A stretch of DNA of 38,172 nt from Hyphomicrobiales bacterium (GTDB lineage: Bacteria; Pseudomonadota; Alphaproteobacteria; Rhizobiales; Beijerinckiaceae): assembly GCA_027484655.1 (NCBI GenBank), contig JAIXSM010000012.1:1-38172 (forward strand). Direction: 5' to 3'. A model generated the notes under the pieces. It did no database searches, had not been told where the DNA came from, and saw only the letters and a program-made list of their open reading frames with translations. Made by a program: the position numbers and the translations under genes. This document shows positions 25,677-33,277 of the stretch, in pieces (the stretch's first letter is position 1; every line of letters starts with the position of its first letter).

Positions 25677-26273
25677 TCAGATGGCGACGGTTTCCTTGTA
25701 GGCCGTCTTCCAGCCCCAGGCGCCCGAGCCATAACCGCGGCGGGTGACGCGCTCCTTGTAGATCTCGGCGATGATCTTGCCGTCGCCGGCAAGGAGCGCC
25801 TTGGTGGAGCACATCTCCGCGCAGATCGGCAGCTTGCCTTCCGCGAGGCGGTTCGCGCCGTACTTGACATACTCCGCCTGCGTCAGGTCGGCCTCGGGGC
25901 CGCCGGCGCAGTAGGTGCACTTGTCCATCTTGCCGCGCGAACCGAAGTTGCCCACGCGCGGATACTGCGGCGCGCCGAAGGGGCACGCATAGAAGCAGTA
26001 GCCGCAGCCGATGCACAGATCCTTCGAGTGAAGGACCACCGCGTCGGCGGTCGTGTAGAAGCAGTTCACCGGGCAAACCGCCGCGCAAGGCGCGTCGGTG
26101 CAGTGCATGCACGCCATCGAGACTGAACGCTCGCCGGGCTTGCCGTCGTTGATGGTCACGACGCGACGGCGGTTGATGCCCCACGGAACGTCGTGCTCGT
26201 TCTTGCATGCGGTGACGCAGGCGTTGCACTCAATGCAGCGGTCAGCGTCGCAGAGGAATTTCATACGAGCCAT
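25677..26273 (-). CDS. fdhB: Formate dehydrogenase iron-sulfur subunit (beta)
   Basis: This electron-transfer subunit of 198 residues has four [4Fe-4S] sites. The cysteines group as Cys13/16/19/23, Cys55/58/63/67, Cys87/90/93/97 and Cys119/122 with Cys151/155. It lacks the C-terminal membrane anchor of E. coli FdnH and has no signal peptide, so it should be exported as a partner of the Tat-signal-bearing FdhA. The ATG at 26273 has a good ribosome-binding site (GGGGAG) and follows fdhA by 13 bases; fdhC follows after 68 bases. Confidence 0.95.
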   Translation of the reverse strand: MARMKFLCDADRCIECNACVTACKNEHDVPWGINRRRVVTINDGKPGERSVSMACMHCTDAPCAAVCPVNCFYTTADAVVLHSKDLCIGCGYCFYACPFGAPQYPRVGNFGSRGKMDKCTYCAGGPEADLTQAEYVKYGANRLAEGKLPICAEMCSTKALLAGDGKIIAEIYKERVTRRGYGSGAWGWKTAYKETVAI

Positions 26274-26286
26274 TGTCTTGCTCCCC

Positions 26287-29253
26287 TCACGCAGCCCGGA
26301 TCTGGCAAAGCGTGACCTTGCCCTCGTGCATGCCCGTCACCGGGTCATAGCCGTAGGTCGTGACAGTGTTGACGCTCTCGCCGAGGACGATCGGGTCAGT
26401 TCCCTTCGGATAGTTCCCGCGCTGGTCTGCGCCCTGGAACCAGCCGGCGAAGTGGAACGGCATGAACGCCACCCCCTTGCCGACACGCTCCGTAACAAGC
26501 GCCTTGACGCGTGCACGGGCGTTGCCCTCAGGACCAGAGACCCACACGAACTGACCATCGCGAATGTTGCGCTCGGATGCGTCGGCCGGGTTGATCTCGA
26601 CGAACATGTCCTGCTGGAGTTCGGCCAGCCACTTGTTCGAACGGGTCTCTTCGCCGCCGCCCTCGTACTCGACGAGACGACCGGAGGTGAGGATGATCGG
26701 GAACTGCTTCGCGACCCCCTGCTCCAGCGCGCGCTTCTGGAACGTCTCGCCGATGTTGGCCATACGGAACTGACGACCATCCGGACGCGTCGGATATTTC
26801 GCGACGAGATCGGTACGCGGCGTGTAGATCGGCTCGCGGTGCACCGGCACCGGATCCGGCAGGTTGTAGGCCACCGCGCGCGCCTTCGCGTTGCCATAGG
26901 GCAGAACGCCCTTGTCAAGGCAGACGCGAATGATGCCGCCGGACAGATCCGTCGCCCAGCCAACCGTATCGGGGTTGTTGCCGCCGATCGCGGTGATCTG
27001 CTCGACTTCAGCCGCCGTGAGATCGCTGTCCCAGCCCAGCTTCTTGAACAGGCCGAAAGTGAACTCCGGATAGCCGTCGGTCAGCGCAGAACCCTGGCTG
27101 AACGAGCCGTCGGCGAGCATGCTCACCTGGCGCGCTGTGCCATCGGCCTGCTTCTCCTCGCGAACCACACCGAAGCGGGCGCGGAAGGTGCCGCCGCCGT
27201 CCTTCACGTGAAGGTTCGTGTTGTAGAGGATGTGCGTGCCCGGATGCTTGATCTCCGGCTTGCCCCAGCACGGCCACGGCAGGCCGTAGTAGTCGCCGCC
27301 GATGCTGGCCTCGTTGGCCGGCGCGCGCAGCGTCACCACGTCGAACTTGCCCTGGTTGGCCATGTGCGCCTTGATGCGCTCCGGGGACTGGCCAGAGTAA
27401 CCGGTGGAGAAGCCGCCGCGGTTGATCTCGCGAAGGATGTCCTCCGGCACGGGCTTGTTGCCGACCATCTTGTAGTTCTTGAACATCTGGTCAGCGAAGC
27501 CGAGCTTCTTCGCCAGCAGGTACAGGGTCTCGTAGTCGTCCTTCGACTCGAAGATCGGCTCGACGAACTTTTCGCCCCACTGGATCGAGCGGTTGGACGC
27601 GGTGCGCGAACCATCCGTCTCGAAGTTGGTGCAGATCGGCAGCAGGTAGGTGCCGTTCTTGCGGTTCGAGAGCGCGGCGAACGTGGTGGGATGCGGATCC
27701 GCAACCACCAGCAGGTCGAGCATCTCGAGCGCCTTCACGGAGTCCGGCATGCGCGGGATCGTGTTGCCGCCGTGGCCGAAGACGAACATCGCCTTGACGT
27801 TGTCCTTCTGGTCGACGTCGTCGGGCTTGTGCGTGACGGCGTCGAACCAGCGGGTCGACGGAATGCCTGGCGTCTCCATGTTCTGCTTCGCCGTCCGGGC
27901 CGGACGACCGCCCTTGGCGGGCACCTCGTCGAAGCGGGACACGAAGTAGTCGTAGGGAACGCCCCACACGCGGGCCCAATGCCGCCAGCCGCCCTCAACG
28001 AGGCCGTAGTACAGCGGCAGCGTACCGATATCGAGACCAAGGTCGGTCGCGCCCTGCACGTTGGTGTGGCCGCGGAAGATGTTCGCGCCCGTGCCCTCGG
28101 CGCCGACGTTGCCGGTGGCCAGAAGCAGGTTGCAATAAGCGCGCACGTTCGCGGTGCCCACCGTGTGCTGCGTGCCGCCCATGCACCAGATGAACGTGGA
28201 CGGACGCTGCTTGGCGAAGGTCTCCGCGACCTTCTTCAGCTGCTCGCCCGGAATGCCGGTGACGCGCTGCACCTCGTCGGGGGTCCACTTCGCGACTTCG
28301 GCGCGGATCTGCTCCATGCCGTCAACGCGCTGGCGGATGAACTCCTTGTCCTCCCAGCCATTCTGGAAGATGTGCCACATCATGCCCCAGATGACCGCGA
28401 TGTCCGTGCCGCCGCGGAAGCGCACGAACTCGGTGGCGTGGGCGGCGGTGCGCGTGAAACGCGGATCGAACACGATCACGTTCGCGCGGTTCGTCTCCTT
28501 GCCGGTCAGGATGTGCTGCAGGGAGACCGGATGGGCCTCGGCCGCGTTCGACCCCATGAAGACGATGGTCTTCGCCTTGCGGATGTCGTTGTAGGAGTTC
28601 GTCTGGGCGCCGTAACCCCAGGTGTTCGCAACGCCGGCGACCGTGGTCGAGTGGCAGATACGAGCCTGGTGGTCGACCGAGTTCGTGCCCCAGAAGGCGC
28701 CGAACTTGCGGAAGAGGTAGGCCGCCTCGTTGGTGAACTTCGCCGAGCCGAGCATGTAGACGGAGTCGGCGCCGGACTTGCCGCGGATCTCCATCATCTT
28801 GTCGCCGACCTCGTTGATCGCCTGATCCCACGAGATGCGCTGCCACTGCCCGTTGACGAGCTTCAGCGGATACTTCAGGCGACGGTCGCCGAACACCAGC
28901 TCGCGCGACGCAGCGCCCTTGGCGCAGTGCGTGCCGCGATTGATCGGGCTGTCCCAGGCCGGCTCCTGGCCAACCCACACGCCGTTCTGGACTTCGCCGA
29001 CGATCGAGCAGCCCACCGAACAGTGGGTGCACATGTTCATCTTGCGCTCAGCCGACTTTGAATGGTCGTGCGCGGCGATGGCCTCAGCCTTGCGCACGCT
29101 GCCAAGCGAAGCGCCGATGGCGACGACGCCGCCGGCCGTAAGGCCGGAGCGCTTCAGGAACGTGCGGCGGTCAAGGGCGCCGGAGGCCAGGCCGGCGGCC
29201 ACTGCCTGCAGGCGCGGAGACCGTGCGGCCGCGTCTCTTCTCTTGATGAGCAT
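26287..29253 (-). CDS. fdhA: Formate dehydrogenase catalytic subunit (alpha), Cys form
   Basis: This 988-residue Mo/W-bisPGD oxidoreductase oxidises formate to CO2. A Tat signal RRTFLKRSG (residues 29-37) sends the folded protein to the periplasm. One [4Fe-4S] cluster is bound by Cys75, Cys78, Cys82 and Cys110. The metal ligand is Cys200 in VDHQARICHSTTVAG, encoded by an ordinary TGC (complement of 28654-28656); the adjacent His201 is the conserved catalytic partner. Thus this is a cysteine, not selenocysteine, enzyme. Length and layout match respiratory FDH-N/FDH-O-type alpha subunits. The ATG at 29253 has a strong GAGGGGGG site. A 987-codon frame lies antisense to it and is considered artefactual. 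Confidence 0.95.
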   Translation of the reverse strand: MLIKRRDAAARSPRLQAVAAGLASGALDRRTFLKRSGLTAGGVVAIGASLGSVRKAEAIAAHDHSKSAERKMNMCTHCSVGCSIVGEVQNGVWVGQEPAWDSPINRGTHCAKGAASRELVFGDRRLKYPLKLVNGQWQRISWDQAINEVGDKMMEIRGKSGADSVYMLGSAKFTNEAAYLFRKFGAFWGTNSVDHQARICHSTTVAGVANTWGYGAQTNSYNDIRKAKTIVFMGSNAAEAHPVSLQHILTGKETNRANVIVFDPRFTRTAAHATEFVRFRGGTDIAVIWGMMWHIFQNGWEDKEFIRQRVDGMEQIRAEVAKWTPDEVQRVTGIPGEQLKKVAETFAKQRPSTFIWCMGGTQHTVGTANVRAYCNLLLATGNVGAEGTGANIFRGHTNVQGATDLGLDIGTLPLYYGLVEGGWRHWARVWGVPYDYFVSRFDEVPAKGGRPARTAKQNMETPGIPSTRWFDAVTHKPDDVDQKDNVKAMFVFGHGGNTIPRMPDSVKALEMLDLLVVADPHPTTFAALSNRKNGTYLLPICTNFETDGSRTASNRSIQWGEKFVEPIFESKDDYETLYLLAKKLGFADQMFKNYKMVGNKPVPEDILREINRGGFSTGYSGQSPERIKAHMANQGKFDVVTLRAPANEASIGGDYYGLPWPCWGKPEIKHPGTHILYNTNLHVKDGGGTFRARFGVVREEKQADGTARQVSMLADGSFSQGSALTDGYPEFTFGLFKKLGWDSDLTAAEVEQITAIGGNNPDTVGWATDLSGGIIRVCLDKGVLPYGNAKARAVAYNLPDPVPVHREPIYTPRTDLVAKYPTRPDGRQFRMANIGETFQKRALEQGVAKQFPIILTSGRLVEYEGGGEETRSNKWLAELQQDMFVEINPADASERNIRDGQFVWVSGPEGNARARVKALVTERVGKGVAFMPFHFAGWFQGADQRGNYPKGTDPIVLGESVNTVTTYGYDPVTGMHEGKVTLCQIRAA

Positions 29254-29264
29254 GGATGCCCCCC

Positions 29265-29465
29265 TCAGTACCGGTTCGTGCGGTAGAACGTCTTGACGTG
29301 ATCCGTCTCGCGATAACGGGTCTTGCGACGGTCAGCCTGGCTTTCATTGGCCTCCGCCGGCGTCACCTGCCCGGCGACCGCAGCGCCCGCGACAGCGGCG
29401 GCGCCGCCGAGACCGCGAAAGAAGCTGCGTCTGTTGACCGCCTTCTTTTCAGTTTCGTTGCTCAT
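29265..29465 (-). CDS. Small Tat-signal protein of the formate dehydrogenase region
   Basis: This 66-residue protein has a complete twin-arginine signal: NRRSFFRGLGGAAAVAGAAV (residues 11-30), followed by an AEANE cleavage-like site, leaving a mature peptide of only about 25 highly charged residues (RRKTRYRETDHVKTFYRTNRY at the end, split at 46-66). It matches the known 'formate dehydrogenase region Tat target' type of small protein found before fdhA. The role is unknown; a periplasmic stabiliser or assembly peptide for the complex is possible. It has a GGAGGG ribosome-binding site and precedes fdhA by 11 bases. Confidence 0.85.
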   Translation of the reverse strand: MSNETEKKAVNRRSFFRGLGGAAAVAGAAVAGQVTPAEANESQADRRKTRYRETDHVKTFYRTNRY

Positions 29466-29507
29466 GTGACCCTCCAGTCAACAACTTCCAAACCCACGAA
29501 GGCGCGC

Positions 29508-30314
29508 TCACGACGGCAGCGTGAACGCCTCGCCTTCCAACTCCAGGAACGTGCGGCCGACACGGCCCACGGTCTTGTAGAAACCAGCGCGCGTCGAAAC
29601 CTCGAGATCCGCAAAGAAGCGGATCGCCCAAGGCTTGATGTGCGCCTCGAAGAACGCCTTCTGTGTCGCGATGTCAGCTTCGATCGCGCCAGAGGCGAAG
29701 TTGGCCATCACATCGCACAGGATCGCGATGTGATCCTCCGGCTCGCTGCGCGGACCATCGCGCTCCACGCCCAGCCGCTCAAGATCAGCGCGCAGGCGCG
29801 CGAGCGGGCGCTCGTGCAGAAAACCGGTGAGATAGTAGGAGCCGTACGGCAGGAACTCGCCGCGCCCGACGCCGATGAACAGGTCAAAATACTCGCGACT
29901 GACATCGTCGGCGTTTGCACGGGACGCGGCGTCGCCAAGCGCAATGTGCGCCATACCCAGCTCAGTGGCGTCGCCGGTGATTGCGGCGACCTGGCGCAGC
30001 GTATCGGCGTCAGGCGCGCGGCCCAGAAGCACGGCGAGCATACCCCACTCGGCTGCACGCAGGCGGTCGATCTCATCGACCTCTGCGCGCTCGGCCTTCG
30101 CCAGACCGCCCTCGCCGCTCGCGGAATTGCCGCCATACAGGTCAGAACGAAGCGTGGCGCGCGACAGCTTCGTCAGCGCTTCAACAGCGGCCACGCGATC
30201 CGCAGGAACGCGCGTCCAGCCGGAAACAGACGGCTGCGATATGCCGAGTCCGCGCGCCAAAGCGGCAACGCCCCCCGCCGCCTCGATGGCGCGAGAAAGC
30301 CCTTCGTCCCTCAT
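29508..30314 (-). CDS. TorD-family chaperone with N-terminal YdaS/Cro-like helix-turn-helix
   Basis: This 268-residue two-domain protein has an N-terminal part (residues 3-60) that reads as a Cro/YdaS-type DNA-binding domain: GGVAALARGLGISQPSVSGWTRVP with the recognition helix at SQPSVSGW. The C-terminal part (about 78-260) is a TorD/DmsD-like Tat proofreading chaperone, with EYFDLFIGVGRGEFLPYGSYY split over 141-161 and the family motif EPEDHIA (191-197). The obvious client is FdhA two genes downstream. The ATG at 30314 is chosen because GGAAGGG precedes it; an ATG at 30347 has no such site. A promoter and an inverted repeat lie just upstream, suggesting the protein may regulate its own operon. 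Confidence 0.88.
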   Translation of the reverse strand: MRDEGLSRAIEAAGGVAALARGLGISQPSVSGWTRVPADRVAAVEALTKLSRATLRSDLYGGNSASGEGGLAKAERAEVDEIDRLRAAEWGMLAVLLGRAPDADTLRQVAAITGDATELGMAHIALGDAASRANADDVSREYFDLFIGVGRGEFLPYGSYYLTGFLHERPLARLRADLERLGVERDGPRSEPEDHIAILCDVMANFASGAIEADIATQKAFFEAHIKPWAIRFFADLEVSTRAGFYKTVGRVGRTFLELEGEAFTLPS

Positions 30315-30374
30315 AACCCTTCCTTGCGCTTCCGTTTGTTTCTTCATGGAATTTGAAACGCTCTTAGAGTTAGC

Positions 30375-30402
30375 ATTATGCCAAACTCGCTTGCGGCTTC
30401 AA
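30375..30402 (-). promoter_or_regulatory. Candidate promoter of the torD-fdhABC segment
   Basis: On the minus strand TTGAAG (complement of 30397-30402) and CATAAT (complement of 30375-30380) are separated by 16 bases. They lie about 60 bases before the torD-like start, in the only sizeable gap (136 bases) of the whole minus-strand locus. Prediction is from pattern only. Confidence 0.5.
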
Positions 30403-30407
30403 GTGTT

Positions 30408-30424
30408 CATAGGCATCGCCTATG
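30408..30424. promoter_or_regulatory. Inverted repeat, possible operator upstream of the torD-fdh promoter
   Basis: Perfect 7-base arms CATAGGC and GCCTATG surround ATC. It lies six bases upstream of the -35 element. The first gene transcribed encodes an HTH-TorD fusion, so this is a natural candidate for its binding site; that link is inference. Confidence 0.45.
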
Positions 30425-30450
30425 CGACGTTTTGTCAGCAGACGGCGCGA

Positions 30451-31155
30451 CTAAACCGGGGCTGCGCCGCCATGACGTCGGCGCGGCTTTTGCGCCTCCT
30501 CGACAGAGACTATCCGGGCGGGCGTGGCAACCTCAGGGACATTCTCCGAAACATACGTTTTTTCAACCGCTTCGCCGCTTTCGCGTACGTCGCTCAAGCG
30601 CACGGCGGAGGGCTCTTGTTCGTCGGTTGGCGAGTCGATTTCCGCGCCCTCTGCAGTCACATCCGTAGACTCACGTTCGCCTAAAGTATGACCCGTTGGC
30701 GCGGACTGGGCGGACGCAACCATCTCCCGCAAAGTCTCAATCGCGGTATCGATGGGGCCGTTGCCGGGCACCCCCCCGGGCGCGTTCCAATCGTAGGCGT
30801 ACTCCATCGCGGGATTCACGTAATCGCGAATCACGGGATCAAGCGCCCAGGCCTTTTTCAGCGCCGCATTGCGCAAGGCGGCGGGCACTTCCTTGCGCAT
30901 GAAGTCGGACAGACTTGTCTGGCCGGTGATCTCGTCGAGACTAGGAAGATTCGATAGATCAAATACTTCTGCGTCTTTCTTCAACTCTTTGTTTAGCTCG
31001 GCGGCCGGCTCGCCCGCCTCCATCTCGGCAGACGGCTCACGTGGCTCAGAGGTCGCGCTTTCGGGACGCTCCCGGGCATGGGCCTTGCGCTTGCTCCACC
31101 TGCCGAGGAAGCCGCCGGCGCCGTCCGCATCATCGTGATCCGCACCGCGGCTCAT
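30451..31155 (-). CDS. DUF3306 protein
   Basis: This 234-residue protein starts with the DUF3306 marker GGFLGRWSKRKA (residues 14-25). It contains LPSLDEITGQTSLSDFMRKEVPAALRNAALKKAWALDPVIRDY (split over about 70-112), which is the family core, followed by a long acidic low-complexity tail. DUF3306 genes regularly accompany respiratory formate dehydrogenases together with DUF3305, but no biochemical role is established that I know of. It has no signal peptide or membrane helix, so it is cytoplasmic. Its ATG overlaps the DUF3305 stop (ATGA, 31152-31155). Confidence 0.85.
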   Translation of the reverse strand: MSRGADHDDADGAGGFLGRWSKRKAHARERPESATSEPREPSAEMEAGEPAAELNKELKKDAEVFDLSNLPSLDEITGQTSLSDFMRKEVPAALRNAALKKAWALDPVIRDYVNPAMEYAYDWNAPGGVPGNGPIDTAIETLREMVASAQSAPTGHTLGERESTDVTAEGAEIDSPTDEQEPSAVRLSDVRESGEAVEKTYVSENVPEVATPARIVSVEEAQKPRRRHGGAAPV

Positions 31156-31676
31156 GGCGCGTCTCCCGAATCTGTTCCGCGCGGAGCGTTGCGGCGCGCG
31201 CCCGGATTCTTGCGCGGATCCGGCCCGGATTTGTCGCGCTGGCGTTTAAGGAAAACGCGCTCGACGTGATTCTCATCCACGAACGCGGCGATCCAGCCGG
31301 CGATTTCGGGCGGCATGGGCGCCTTTCCGACGATGGGCAGGCCGGCCTCGAACAGGGCCTCGCCTTCCGTTGGGTCGGCGGTGACGGCGACCAGCTCAAT
31401 CTCGGTCCCGCCTTCCGCCTCCTTCATGGCGATCCAGAGCTGGGGATCGCCATCGATCAGGTTGTCGCGGTAGTTGCCTGTCTCCGACACATGCAGCTCG
31501 AGCACGCCGGGGCCGGCGTAGAACAGCTCCTCCCCCTGCGCGGACGAGAGCTTCGTCCACGGCGCCGTCTGCGGCTCCTCAGCCAGCACCGCCGCCGGCG
31601 ACCACACGTGATCAATCCACGGGTTATCGACCGCTGACCGGCGTACGACGACACCGATGCGACGCACCGCGCTCAC
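31152..31676 (-). CDS. DUF3305 protein
   Basis: This 174-residue cytoplasmic protein carries the DUF3305 pattern: IGVVVRRSAVDNPWIDHVWSPAAVL near the N-terminus (split at residues 7-31), LELHVSETGNYRDNL, PQLWIAMKEAEG and a C-terminal basic tail after RVFLKRQRDK. The function is unknown; the gene is a near-constant partner of DUF3306 and formate dehydrogenase genes. The start is a GTG overlapping the preceding stop (GTGA, 31673-31676). Confidence 0.86.
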   Translation of the reverse strand: MSAVRRIGVVVRRSAVDNPWIDHVWSPAAVLAEEPQTAPWTKLSSAQGEELFYAGPGVLELHVSETGNYRDNLIDGDPQLWIAMKEAEGGTEIELVAVTADPTEGEALFEAGLPIVGKAPMPPEIAGWIAAFVDENHVERVFLKRQRDKSGPDPRKNPGARRNAPRGTDSGDAP

Positions 31677-32698
31677 TGGACCGATTCCTTCGCCTGCCGC
31701 GCATCGACCAGCGGCAGTCCTGCGACCAGATTCTGGGGCTTCATGCGCACCGTCCGGTCAGCGCCCATTCCGAGGATCAGGTAGACGGGGCGCCCGCGCA
31801 CCCGCTTGTCGACGCGCTTGTCGCTGGCGAACGTCAGCCGGAACAGGGCGATCACCCGCTCCATGTCCTCCGCGCGCAGGCTTTCGCCGCGCCAGAGCGC
31901 GTTGCCGATGCGGGTGCCCTCCGCGTCGAGGCCGACGAACCAGCGCCAGTCCTTGTCCTCCATCTTCGCCAGCGGCTCCACGGAGACCTTCTCGCCGGCC
32001 AGATGGCGCACCCAGGCGGCGATGGCGTTCGCAAGACCTTCGCGGGCGTGGGGATTTCCGCCCAAATTCATGGCCATGGAATTGGCGTCGGAGCGCGACC
32101 AGTAGGTCCAGGCGTTCTCGTCGTCCATGACGTCAAGCTCGTCCTTGTCGAGCATCGCGGTGAGCGGCGCCACGTGCATCATCTGCGCGCGCCCTTTCTC
32201 GATTTCCTCGACAAGATCCGCGTCGGCCAGGGTCAGCACCCCATCGTGGACGCTCGCCTTCTGGGCGCGGAAGAACAGTTCGCCCGCCCGGAGGGTGAAC
32301 GGATCCTCGCACGCGTCCAGCGCGTTGCGCAGGATAAGGTGAGCGAGCTGGTCAAGGAACAGCGGCGGCAGGTCGATGCGCGGCGCCCGGGCGAGTTCCA
32401 CATACGCCGCCTCGATGGAGGGCGCGGCGGTGAGGCGGTCGCGGAAGCGGATGAAGAACGACCAGTTCTCCCGGGCGTCCGGGTCCGCCAGCGCCGCAAT
32501 GTCCGCCGCCGTCACCGTGCGCAGCGGATCAGCCATCAGGCTGGCGTGCAGGGCGCGCTCGGCGTCGCAAGCCTCGCGCGGAGGCGCAAGCTCAGGCCGC
32601 GCCAGCCACGCCATGAGGAGTTCGGGCGTGACGGCCAGCGTCCCGTCGGCGTTCTGCCGCGACAGCTGATGGCCGGAGGAGACCCAGAATTCCCTCAT
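31673..32698 (-). CDS. DUF6352-like protein of the formate dehydrogenase locus
   Basis: This 341-residue cytoplasmic protein opens with MREFWVSSGHQLSRQNADG and reads as a mainly helical soluble protein with no cysteine cluster, P-loop or membrane helix. I believe it belongs to the Pfam DUF6352 group seen in hyphomicrobial formate dehydrogenase loci, but cannot check this. Notable stretches are MMHVAPLTAMLDKDELDVMDDENAW in the middle, rich in Asp/Met/His, and WTYWSRSDANSMAMNLGGN. The ATG overlaps the upstream stop (ATGA, 32695-32698). Function unknown. Confidence 0.8.
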   Translation of the reverse strand: MREFWVSSGHQLSRQNADGTLAVTPELLMAWLARPELAPPREACDAERALHASLMADPLRTVTAADIAALADPDARENWSFFIRFRDRLTAAPSIEAAYVELARAPRIDLPPLFLDQLAHLILRNALDACEDPFTLRAGELFFRAQKASVHDGVLTLADADLVEEIEKGRAQMMHVAPLTAMLDKDELDVMDDENAWTYWSRSDANSMAMNLGGNPHAREGLANAIAAWVRHLAGEKVSVEPLAKMEDKDWRWFVGLDAEGTRIGNALWRGESLRAEDMERVIALFRLTFASDKRVDKRVRGRPVYLILGMGADRTVRMKPQNLVAGLPLVDARQAKESVQ

Positions 32699-33273
32699 GT
32701 GTTTTTCTTTCCTTGTGGGTGTTGCGTGTCAAGCATGGAGACGAGGTCCACCCGTTCCTCCGGGCCTTCCTCCTCGCCGTCTACCTCGTGAAACGTGAAC
32801 GCGCGCGAAATCGAATGCATTTGGTCGGCGCCGGGGACCGTCTCCCGGGGCCGGAGCGTCCGGAAGCGTTCGCGCAACTCGCCTGCGTCATCGCGCCGGC
32901 GCTCGACTGCGATCAGCGTGCCTTCGGGATGGTCGCACAGGCTCGCGGCGAAGGCGATCTCCTCCTCCGCGGCGCGCCTCGCCTCGCCGGCGTCCGGGGC
33001 GCCAAGGGACAGGAAACCGCTGGTCAGCGCCTGAACCGCCTCCTCCCGCTCGCTTTCGCTCGCCTCGCTCACCGTCACGAGCGTTGAGAAGCCCAGCGAC
33101 CGCACACCGAGAAATCCGGACCGGAACGCATGGCGCTCCTTGGGCCCGAGCGCCTCGGTCGGCGTCTCGCCAAACAGAAAAGCGCCGGAGACCGCCCATT
33201 CGCCGGGCTCGGCGGCGCGTTCAAATACGAAAGTGTCCGAGGGATCGAGGCGGATGGCGCGCGGCAGTTTCAT
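32695..33273 (-). CDS. DUF6505-like protein of the formate dehydrogenase locus
   Basis: This 192-residue acidic cytoplasmic protein begins MKLPRAIRLDPSDTFVFERA and contains GEWAVSGAFLFGE and RHAFRSGFLGVRSLGFSTLV. I believe it is of the DUF6505 type found with bacterial formate dehydrogenases, but could not confirm this. The ATG at 33273 is selected because it follows the upstream stop by four bases, and a frame open to 33342 would intrude into the previous gene. A conserved feature near the end is SISRAFTFHEVDGEEEGPEE. Function unknown. Confidence 0.78.
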   Translation of the reverse strand: MKLPRAIRLDPSDTFVFERAAEPGEWAVSGAFLFGETPTEALGPKERHAFRSGFLGVRSLGFSTLVTVSEASESEREEAVQALTSGFLSLGAPDAGEARRAAEEEIAFAASLCDHPEGTLIAVERRRDDAGELRERFRTLRPRETVPGADQMHSISRAFTFHEVDGEEEGPEERVDLVSMLDTQHPQGKKNT

Positions 33274-33277
33274 CGCG

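Noticed and set aside
24601-26229. 542-codon frame joining part of fdhB to fdhC
   Set aside because: The first part is the wrong frame of fdhB; the real cytochrome b gene starts at 25608 with its own signal peptide, so this is not a fusion.
26098-29061. 987-codon open frame antisense to fdhA
   Set aside because: It mirrors fdhA almost exactly, has no family resemblance and no ribosome-binding site. Such long antisense frames are expected opposite highly biased GC-rich genes.
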